Positions 57,219 through 64,000 of a stretch of 64,000 nucleotides of DNA are shown in pieces (the stretch's first letter is position 1; each line of letters begins with the position of its first letter). Under the pieces are notes generated by a model. It did not search any database. It saw only the letters and a program-made list of their open reading frames with translations, and was not told the DNA's origin. A program made the translations under genes and the position numbers. Source of the stretch: an uncultured Gemmatimonadota bacterium (GTDB lineage Bacteria > Gemmatimonadota > Gemmatimonadetes > Gemmatimonadales > Gemmatimonadaceae); NCBI GenBank assembly GCA_903882745.1, contig CAIRYG010000005.1, forward strand, positions 186,001 through 250,000, read 5' to 3'.

Positions 57219-59228
57219 ATGCGACCTTACTCCCGCGCGCTCCTCCCGCTCCTGGCCCTCGTCGGTCTCCCCGCTGTCATCCGCGCCCAGTCGGCCGATG
57301 ACGCGCGCACGGCCGACGCCCTTTCCCGCTGGATTTCCCTCTCGGCAGCCCCTGGCGCCGAGGACCTCGCGAGCCCGGCCCTGGGCAAGCTCCTCACCGG
57401 CTGGACCCGCGATCAGTCCGGGAACTGGCTGAAACGCGTGGGGCAGGGAACCCCCCGCCGCGTCGTGGCCTGCGGCTTGGACGTGACCGCTTACGGGGTC
57501 AGCCAAATCACGGACCAAGGCTACCTGCGGCTCCATCGGTCGGGAACGACCCTTCAGCACCCGCTCGCGGACCAGTTTTTGGAGGCCACCCGGGTCCAGA
57601 TCCACACCGCGGGTAAGCCTGTCAACGGCGTGGTGGCCATCGCGAACGGCCACTTCACCCGCCAACACCGAGCCGACACCGCGGTCGTCGGTGTTGACCA
57701 GCTCTGGGTGGACGTCGGCGCCTCGTCGCGTGCCGAGGTCGAGAAGCTGGGGATCGCCCTGCTCGACCCTGTCATTCCTGACCGTGCCCCCTGGACCTGG
57801 TCATCCTTCGCCTCAGGCCCCGGCGCGGCAACCCGCGCGGGCTGTGCCGCAGTCGCGACGGCCGCCCAAGGCACCGTGGGATCGGGAGAGACGATTTTCA
57901 TCATCTCCACCCAGCATGTGTTCGGCTGGAACGGCCTGACCGGCGCGCTGCGTCGGGTCGGCCCGGTAAACGAGCTTTCAATCATCGACGTGAGCACCCG
58001 TACCACGGTCGCACAGGCCAAGGTGATTGTGCCCAAGTCGCGGTACACGGGCTCGCTCGTGGAGTCGGTGAGCGGTGCGGACGCCCGGGCGCTGCTCCAG
58101 AGTGTTGCCCAGGCGGCAGGAGTCACCCTGGCCGCGGACGTCGCGTGGATGGCCCCCGCCGCAGCGCCGCCGTCGGTCCGGATCCCACGTACCGATGCCT
58201 ACGAGGCCACGGAGAAGCTCGTCACTACGCTTCTGGACCTCCCCGGCGTTCCGGGCCACGAGTGGCGCGTGCGAAACGCTATCCGCGCCTCGCTCCCCAA
58301 GTGGGCGGCGGATCGCGCGGTCGTCGACTCCTCCGGCAACCTGATTGTCGCCGTCGGACCAGACAAAGATTCCGTAGCATTCGTGGCGCACACGGACGAA
58401 GTCTCCTTCGAAGTCGACAGCATCCTGCCCGACGGCCATGTCACGCTGACCAAAAAGGGCGGAGTGATCCCCTCGGCCTGGGAAGGGCAGCCAGCGATGC
58501 TGGTGTTCGATCCCGATGCGACGGGCAATACCAACGAAGCGCTCCGCGGGGTCTTCGTACCGCGCGAAACCGCACGTGGCAAATCGCCACCCCGACTCCT
58601 GGCCTGGTTTGGACTCGACGGCGCCGCGTTAGCCGCCCGCGGCGTCAAGACCGGAGCTGCCGTGCTGGGACTCAAGCGCGCGGCACGCCTTGCTGGGACG
58701 CGAGTCACCGGACGTTCCTCGGACGACCGCACCGGCTCCTCGGCGCTCGTGCTGGCGGCCCAGAAAATCGACCCCACGAAACTGAATCACAAAGTGATCC
58801 TCGTCTGGACCACCGGTGAGGAAGGGGGGCTTCTCGGTGCACGCGCTTTCGCCGCGCGGAGCGGTGCCGGACTCCGGCGCGTGTACGCGATCGACACCTT
58901 CGTCTCGAGCGACACCCCGTTGGAAGTGCCAACGTTTGCCTACGCTCCGCTCGGCAAGGGCGCCGTGCTCCGCGGGCTGGACGATGGATCGGTTGCGCCC
59001 CGCGCCGAGCGCGATCGCGTGATGCGCGTCGCGAAGGCCAACAATATTCCGCTCCAAGTTGGGACGACGCATGGCAGCACCGATGGTTCTGCCGTCGGCG
59101 CCTACGGCGCCCCCAACCTGGGGATCAGCTGGCCAGGGCGCTATTCCCATACGCCCGGCGAAGTGCTCGACCTCCGCGACGTGGAGGCCCTCACGCGCCT
59201 CATCGCTGCGCTCGCTATCGCGCCGTAG
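57219..59228 (+). CDS. Secreted M42-type metallopeptidase with a duplicated, degenerate first domain
   Basis: The 669-residue protein has a signal peptide (LLPLLALVGLPAVIRAQ). Two related domains follow: ~30-325 and ~335-665. The second retains all expected M42/M20 features: VAHTDEVSF (His/Asp), GRSSDDRTG (Asp), TTGEEGGLLG (Glu pair), AIDTFVSSD (Asp) and THGSTDGSAVG (His). In the first copy these positions read CGLDVTAYG, ASGPGAATRAG and STQHVFGWNGL, so its metal site is lost and it is probably structural. It is predicted to cleave N-terminal residues outside the cytoplasm. Confidence 0.88.
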   Translation: MRPYSRALLPLLALVGLPAVIRAQSADDARTADALSRWISLSAAPGAEDLASPALGKLLTGWTRDQSGNWLKRVGQGTPRRVVACGLDVTAYGVSQITDQGYLRLHRSGTTLQHPLADQFLEATRVQIHTAGKPVNGVVAIANGHFTRQHRADTAVVGVDQLWVDVGASSRAEVEKLGIALLDPVIPDRAPWTWSSFASGPGAATRAGCAAVATAAQGTVGSGETIFIISTQHVFGWNGLTGALRRVGPVNELSIIDVSTRTTVAQAKVIVPKSRYTGSLVESVSGADARALLQSVAQAAGVTLAADVAWMAPAAAPPSVRIPRTDAYEATEKLVTTLLDLPGVPGHEWRVRNAIRASLPKWAADRAVVDSSGNLIVAVGPDKDSVAFVAHTDEVSFEVDSILPDGHVTLTKKGGVIPSAWEGQPAMLVFDPDATGNTNEALRGVFVPRETARGKSPPRLLAWFGLDGAALAARGVKTGAAVLGLKRAARLAGTRVTGRSSDDRTGSSALVLAAQKIDPTKLNHKVILVWTTGEEGGLLGARAFAARSGAGLRRVYAIDTFVSSDTPLEVPTFAYAPLGKGAVLRGLDDGSVAPRAERDRVMRVAKANNIPLQVGTTHGSTDGSAVGAYGAPNLGISWPGRYSHTPGEVLDLRDVEALTRLIAALAIAP

Positions 59229-59240
59229 AGAGCAGGAACG

Positions 59241-59268
59241 ACCCCTAAGCGGCTATCCGCTTAGGGGT
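59241..59268. terminator. Bidirectional hairpin terminator overlapping a stop codon
   Basis: A 12-base perfect stem (ACCCCTAAGCGG / CCGCTTAGGGGT) with a 4-base loop lies between the convergent genes. The TAA of the minus-strand gene lies inside its right arm. Confidence 0.85.
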
Positions 59269-61843
59269 TGAACCACCACGACAGTTTCACCACCAGGGTG
59301 TTATCGGGATGTGCGCTGAAGAGATCGCGCACATCCCGTGGTGCATTAAAGCTCCCTGGATTCATATCGCCTTGCTGGCGTCCCTGTTGCCAGACCACGA
59401 ACAGTGCGCTCGCCGGCCGGTATTCCCAGCGTGCCACAATATTCGAGTTGAACTGCTTGACGTTGAAATCCTTGAGAATCGTACTCGGTCCGCTGAACGG
59501 ACGGAATCGATCCGCGTACAGCGGAGCGCGCGGGTGTGCGAGTTCTCGCCAATCACTGAAATGCCCAGTGGTGACGAACGGCTGCGCGTAGAATTGAAAC
59601 GACAGCGTCGGCGTCACGGTCATGTTCGCGCGCCCCGTGATCGTCATGATGTTTTGTTCGAGGCGCGCAAAGGTGTAATGCGTGGTGTCGCTTCCCATCG
59701 CACCGAAATTCGCGGCCCACTGCTGGTCGTTCACCACATGATCGAACGACGTGGTAATCGTAGCGGAGTAGCGACTCGACACGCGCACGTCTGTGCTGAG
59801 ATCACCGCCGCGGTACCACGACCGCCCGACATCCGAGCTCCCGACGCGGATGGCCGCACGCGGCACCCAGTCAGGGCGCGGGTCGCCGATCAGATCAAAC
59901 CGAATGCCGCGCTTTGGTGATTGCGTCAGCGCCGGCCCGCCGCGGGCGCAGCTGGCACAGTTCACCCCGGCGAGGTCGCTCCCCGTAACGGTGACGGCGG
60001 CGGACCAGCTATTGAGGAACGTGATATTCCCGTAGAGCTGGGCCACGCTCGACGCCGGCAGTCCGCCGGTTGTCCAGTGCGCCTCAGCCGAGGCATAACT
60101 AGTCGCCGCGCGAAGCCAGCGATTCGGTGTCACCTGTAGGAAGTCGACACGCTGCGTGACCTGTTCGTCATTGACGACCGTCACGAATCCAAAGTCGTTG
60201 AGTTCCATTCCACCATCCGCGCGGCGCAGGTACGTATTCGAGCGCCACCACCCTTTGAGCTTGGTTAATTGTGCGGAGTAGGCCATTCCGCTCAGTGCGG
60301 TGCGCGTCGGGTCGTAGCGCGTGTCGCCGTCTGGGCGCTGGAAGTAGTGCACACTGTTGGTCTGCGTCAGCGCAATCGACGACGCGCTCCCGCTCACGCG
60401 ACCGTTGGCGGTGTAGGCGAGCAGGCGCCACGCATCGCCAAGGTTCACATAGCCTTGGAGAAGCACAGTCGTCGCGTCGCGTCGCAAGAGTGGCGAGGTG
60501 ACGTTGTCGAGTGAACGACTCACGTTCGTAATCTGGGCGCCAAGCTGCGCCCGCCCGCCATTCCATTCGCGCAGGGCGCGTGCCACGAGATAATTGGTGT
60601 TCGGTTCGATCGTGGTGCCTGCGCCGCCGATCACACGTTCGGTAATGGCGTCCACCAAGCCAATCGACACGCCATTGGAGAACTGCCCCGTGAGCTTTGC
60701 GGCACCAAGAATCGGCGTAAAGGCTGGATCGTTGCCACTCCGAAGTTGCGGCGTGCGCCCGATGCGGCGCGTGTAGAAGAGCCCCTCGCACGGCCCCGAG
60801 CAACGGTACAGCCCGGCGCCTTCCTGGAAAAATGGACGACGTTCATCAAATCGAATTTCGAACGCGGAGAGATTGAGCACCGCCGGATCCGCCTCGACCT
60901 GACCAAAATCAGGATTGATGGTGGCATCCACCGTGACATTCGGCGTGAGCCCGGCTTTCACGTCGATGCCGCCCGTCACACGCGAGCGCATCGCTGGTCC
61001 GCCGGTCGCTGGGTACGACTCGGTCTTGGCTACCGCGTACGGGAGCACTTCGAGGCGGCGCGGCTTGGCAATCCCGCGGATCCCGCTCAGCGTTCCCAGT
61101 TGTGACATGAACGCATTGATGGAACGCCGATACACTGGCCAGGAATCACGCTCGTTGAGTCGCGCGATATCACGCCAAATGCCGAATCCGAATTCGTGCA
61201 CGTCCTGATCGTTGTAGCGCAACTGACTGAACGGCACGCGGAACTCCGCCACCCATCCCAGTGAATCAACGCTCGCCGCGGCGTCCCACACGCCATCCCA
61301 CGTGGGGTCCTCGATGACGTCGCCATAAATCGAGAAATCCCGCTTCACACCGGCAGGATTCACGGCCATTTCGACGCCGGTCCGTTGATCGTGAAACGCG
61401 TCGATCACAATCTTGAGTTGATCGCTCGACGTCTTGACGTCGCGGCGACTGAGTAAGCGCACAATGCTGTCGGGATGCGGATCAAACGCGCGGACCACGA
61501 CGTACAGGTAACGGTCGTCATACACCACACGTGCTTCGGTTCGGAAGGCCGGGTCCATGTCCTCCCCCGGATCGAACTGCCGAAAGTCGCGAAGCACAGG
61601 CGCGAGCAACCAGGCGTCATCTGTGTCGCGCCCGTCAATCAGCGGTGGGCGCGACACGCGCATGGCCCGCGCCGACATCTCGCGTGACGCGCTGACACGC
61701 TCGCTGACACGCTCGCCGTCTGCCGCACGCGGTGTGCCAGCTCCGCCACGCGACGACGCCGGTCCGCCCCCTTGCGCGCCGAGCCTCGTCGCCGCCATCA
61801 GGGTCACGAATAACGCGGTCAGCGACCGCCGCAACGGATTCAC
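59261..61843 (-). CDS. DUF5916-type outer-membrane protein with N-terminal CBM9-like domain
   Basis: The 860-residue exported protein has a signal peptide and a low-complexity Ser/Gly/Arg segment (~25-60). A CBM9-like module follows at ~62-255 (PPLIDGRDTDDAWLLAPVLRDF; YLYVVVRAFDPHPDSI; WVAEFRVPFSQLRYN). A long beta-strand-rich region follows, with NPDFGQVEADPAVLNLSAFE and FFQEG, and it ends in KLSWWFNP. This is the recognised layout of DUF5916 proteins, presumed carbohydrate-binding and outer-membrane associated; no activity is established. A 12-base duplication at 61691-61714 encodes the ERVS repeat. The GTG start overlaps the CocE-type stop (GTGA). Confidence 0.85.
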   Translation of the reverse strand: MNPLRRSLTALFVTLMAATRLGAQGGGPASSRGGAGTPRAADGERVSERVSASREMSARAMRVSRPPLIDGRDTDDAWLLAPVLRDFRQFDPGEDMDPAFRTEARVVYDDRYLYVVVRAFDPHPDSIVRLLSRRDVKTSSDQLKIVIDAFHDQRTGVEMAVNPAGVKRDFSIYGDVIEDPTWDGVWDAAASVDSLGWVAEFRVPFSQLRYNDQDVHEFGFGIWRDIARLNERDSWPVYRRSINAFMSQLGTLSGIRGIAKPRRLEVLPYAVAKTESYPATGGPAMRSRVTGGIDVKAGLTPNVTVDATINPDFGQVEADPAVLNLSAFEIRFDERRPFFQEGAGLYRCSGPCEGLFYTRRIGRTPQLRSGNDPAFTPILGAAKLTGQFSNGVSIGLVDAITERVIGGAGTTIEPNTNYLVARALREWNGGRAQLGAQITNVSRSLDNVTSPLLRRDATTVLLQGYVNLGDAWRLLAYTANGRVSGSASSIALTQTNSVHYFQRPDGDTRYDPTRTALSGMAYSAQLTKLKGWWRSNTYLRRADGGMELNDFGFVTVVNDEQVTQRVDFLQVTPNRWLRAATSYASAEAHWTTGGLPASSVAQLYGNITFLNSWSAAVTVTGSDLAGVNCASCARGGPALTQSPKRGIRFDLIGDPRPDWVPRAAIRVGSSDVGRSWYRGGDLSTDVRVSSRYSATITTSFDHVVNDQQWAANFGAMGSDTTHYTFARLEQNIMTITGRANMTVTPTLSFQFYAQPFVTTGHFSDWRELAHPRAPLYADRFRPFSGPSTILKDFNVKQFNSNIVARWEYRPASALFVVWQQGRQQGDMNPGSFNAPRDVRDLFSAHPDNTLVVKLSWWFNP

Positions 61844-63762
61844 TCTGGTGTCACCATCACATCAATCCGGCTCAACTTCGCGGGCGCGGCATAAATGCGC
61901 ATCGTCGCCTTCACAAAATCTTCACGGCGTGCCTCGAAAATATTAGGCACGAACGTTTGCGGATTCCGGTCCGCCAGCGGGAACCACGAACTCTGCACCT
62001 GCACCATGATCCGGTGCCCCTTCTTGAACGTGTGGTGAATCTCCGGCATTTCGAAACGCAGCGAGTCGGGCTGGTTCGGCACAAACGCGACCGGCTTCTC
62101 AAAACTCCGACGGAACCGCGCACGAAACGGCTCGCCGCGCACAAGCTGCTGATACCCCGCGACCTTAAACCCGGAGCTATCGCCAGGCCAGTTCGGCGCG
62201 TTCTCCGGAAATTCATCAATCAGCTTCACCACAAAATCGGCGTCAGTGCCGCTCGTCGAGACATGCAACACCGGGCGCACTGCACCGCTAATTGTCACAT
62301 CCTCGGTCAGCACCGCCGTCCGATACGTCACGACATCCGCGCGGGCCGATGCATACCGCTGGTCCGCGGTCATGTAGGTGCCCGGCATTCCCTGGGCCGT
62401 CGGTTTCTCTGACACGGGCACCGGATTCGCAGGGTCGCTCACATATTCTGCGAAGGCTGCCGCTCCCGTGCGGCTCGCCGCGGTCGGCGCCGTGAACGCC
62501 AGCCCACCACCGGGTTGGAAGTACAACGACTTCGCCTGAGCAGTCTTCGGCGGAAAGACATCATACCGATCCCACCTCTCAGCCCCGGTGCGATACACGA
62601 GCACCTTCGGGAGCTTGGCGTCGGGACCGCCCTTGAGATGCTGCATCCAGAACGGAAACTCAATCGAGTCACGGAAGAAGGGCGCGGTCTTGCTCTCCCA
62701 GCGCAGCGCACCGAGCGATGTCCCGTCCCCGCGCGACCACCCACCGTGCGACCAGGGGCCAATTGCAATATGATTGCCCGCATTCTTTCCCTTCGACAAC
62801 TCCTCAATCGCCCGATACGTCCCCCACGGACCAAACAAATCCTCGGCGTCGTAATACCCACCCGTCTCGAGCATGGCCGGTGCAACCTTCGTGAGGTGCG
62901 TGCGAATATTACGCGCCTGCCAGAACGCATCGTAGTTCGGATGCTGCATCACCAGATCCCAGAGCGGCGCCGTCTCTTTCGGGAGCCACTTTCGCGACCC
63001 CGGACCCACGGGGCCCATCTCGAGGAAGAACGTGTAGGCATCGCCCGCCATATTGGGCCGATCGTACTGCGGGTCAGGGCCAAGGCTCGGGTTCCGCGGT
63101 GTCCGCCCATAGCCCTGATAAAACGAGAAATTGGCCCCCAAGTAGAACGCGCCGTTGTGAAAGAGATCGTCCCCCTTTGCCACGTCGGTCATCGGCGCCT
63201 GGGGCGTACAGGCCTTGAGCGCAGGATGCGGGTCAATGCAGCTCGCCGTCGTGTAAAACCCCGGATACGACGTCCCGTAGATCCCGACCTTGCCGTTGTT
63301 GTGCGGAAGGTTCTGGATCAGCCAGTCGATGGTGTCGTAGGAATCACTGCTCTCGTCCACATCCTTGGGACCGGTCTTCACATCCTTGTGCGGCGTCATC
63401 TCGGTATACTCCCCTTCCGAGTTGAATCGCCCGCGTGCGTCCTGGTACACAAAAATGAATCCCGACTCCAGATATCGCGTCCCGTTCGGACCGAGTGACG
63501 TCCGGTACGCCTCCGGGCCGTACGGAGCCACGCCGTAGGGTGTACGATCCATAAGGATCGGCCACGCCTGCGTTGTGTCCTTCGGCACATAGATGGCGGT
63601 AAAGAGCTTCACGCCGTCGCGCATCGGGATGCGCACCTCAAGCTTGCGATATCGTGCCTTCACCGCCTCGGCGGCCGCTCCCGATGGCTGGGGGCGCTGG
63701 GCCTGAACAGTGGACGCGACGAACATCGCCGCCAACAACGTGCGAACCATGAGACGCGACAC
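61840..63762 (-). CDS. Secreted CocE/NonD family alpha/beta hydrolase (S15-like)
   Basis: The 640-residue protein has a signal peptide (LLAAMFVASTVQAQ) and a hydrolase domain with nucleophile Ser in IYGTSYPGF, catalytic Asp in YYDAEDLFGPW and His in GPWSHGGW. A jelly-roll C-terminal domain follows, as in cocaine esterase, alpha-amino-acid ester hydrolases and glutaryl acylases. Acyl/ester or beta-lactam-type substrates are possible. GTG 63762 has GGAG six bases upstream; ATG 63750 is an alternative. It is coupled to the downstream DUF5916 gene. Confidence 0.9.
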   Translation of the reverse strand: MSRLMVRTLLAAMFVASTVQAQRPQPSGAAAEAVKARYRKLEVRIPMRDGVKLFTAIYVPKDTTQAWPILMDRTPYGVAPYGPEAYRTSLGPNGTRYLESGFIFVYQDARGRFNSEGEYTEMTPHKDVKTGPKDVDESSDSYDTIDWLIQNLPHNNGKVGIYGTSYPGFYTTASCIDPHPALKACTPQAPMTDVAKGDDLFHNGAFYLGANFSFYQGYGRTPRNPSLGPDPQYDRPNMAGDAYTFFLEMGPVGPGSRKWLPKETAPLWDLVMQHPNYDAFWQARNIRTHLTKVAPAMLETGGYYDAEDLFGPWGTYRAIEELSKGKNAGNHIAIGPWSHGGWSRGDGTSLGALRWESKTAPFFRDSIEFPFWMQHLKGGPDAKLPKVLVYRTGAERWDRYDVFPPKTAQAKSLYFQPGGGLAFTAPTAASRTGAAAFAEYVSDPANPVPVSEKPTAQGMPGTYMTADQRYASARADVVTYRTAVLTEDVTISGAVRPVLHVSTSGTDADFVVKLIDEFPENAPNWPGDSSGFKVAGYQQLVRGEPFRARFRRSFEKPVAFVPNQPDSLRFEMPEIHHTFKKGHRIMVQVQSSWFPLADRNPQTFVPNIFEARREDFVKATMRIYAAPAKLSRIDVMVTPE

Positions 63763-63837
63763 GACGAGCTCCGAGTGTACGGGACGTCGAATTATACGAA
63801 ATGGTGAGCGTCGTCGCTCACTTCGCGCACCGAACGT

Positions 63838-64000
63838 TTAGATCGGTGGGAGCGTGATCACCACCGTCGATTCAGCGGCAAAGGCGCCGCGCAGGCGCGC
63901 ACCAGTGTCGAGCAGGGAGACCCGGATGTCGAATGCCCGCTGACGTGTGGCGCCGGCAGGGAGGTAGAGCACGGCATCGTTGGTCAGGTCAAAACGTCCG
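63838..64000 (-). CDS. C-terminal end of an unidentified protein (5' part beyond the window)
   Basis: An open frame of about 53 codons reads GRFDLTNDAVLYLPAGATRQ, continues to VVITLPPI and stops at TAA 63838. It looks like beta-rich sequence, but too little is visible for a family call. Confidence 0.55.
   Translation of the reverse strand, partial: GRFDLTNDAVLYLPAGATRQRAFDIRVSLLDTGARLRGAFAAESTVVITLPPI

Overview
The window looks like a chromosomal segment of a GC-rich, diderm bacterium, most likely a member of the Gemmatimonadota. This is inferred from several things read directly: many secreted hydrolases and esterases with signal peptides, predicted outer-membrane beta-barrels, RND efflux, a lysine-rich SWIB protein, frequent GTG starts and weak or absent Shine-Dalgarno sites. 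No rRNA, tRNA, CRISPR array, IS element or prophage gene was recognised. Coding density is very high, and the only gene-free stretch near 300 bases is 11039-11341.

Layout. 1-10279 (minus) is one long co-directional run. It starts with a pqqD-like small protein, an ATP-grasp ligase and a PLP-dependent decarboxylase. A urea-transporter/M23-peptidase fusion, a TPR/beta-barrel protein and a periplasmic TPR protein follow. GH20 hexosaminidase, a rhomboid protease and a membrane protein run off the left edge. 10406-11038 is a small membrane protein. 11195-17733 (plus) is an efflux operon. A sigma70-like promoter overlaid by two TetR-type operators drives one ORF that fuses a TetR repressor to a TolC outer-membrane protein, then a lipoprotein adaptor and an RND pump, closed by a hairpin.

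17834-37200 is mixed housekeeping: GNAT, a lipoprotein, a group II decarboxylase, an Omp85-like barrel, a diguanylate cyclase, a PhzF protein, P5C dehydrogenase, a REC-DHp protein, endonuclease IV, the SWIB/H1-like protein, signal peptidase I, a secreted RidA-like protein, esterase, M24 peptidase, GroES-like protein, bacilliredoxin and an ABC-2 exporter pair.

37245-53186 (plus) is an eleven-gene run in which nearly every junction is a 4-base GTGA/ATGA overlap. It holds a MOT1-like transporter, three GT-C-like membrane proteins, an FAD oxidoreductase, then RfbF, RfbG and RfbH for CDP-4-keto-3,6-dideoxyglucose, an SDR, a NeuB-SAF-TIM barrel-CBS fusion and a ThDP enzyme. The set suggests a cell-surface glycan bearing a 3,6-dideoxy and possibly branched-chain sugar. 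The convergent minus-strand genes 53200-57088 (FkbM methyltransferase, Wzx-like flippase, GtrB/ArnC-like glycosyltransferase, YciI-like protein) fit the same glycan pathway.

57219-64000 carries a duplicated M42-type peptidase and convergent genes for a DUF5916-type outer-membrane protein, a CocE-type hydrolase and a truncated ORF at the right edge.

The strongest candidates for undescribed biology are the TetR-TolC single-polypeptide fusion with its double operator, and the PqqD/ATP-grasp/decarboxylase/urea-channel-M23 cassette.
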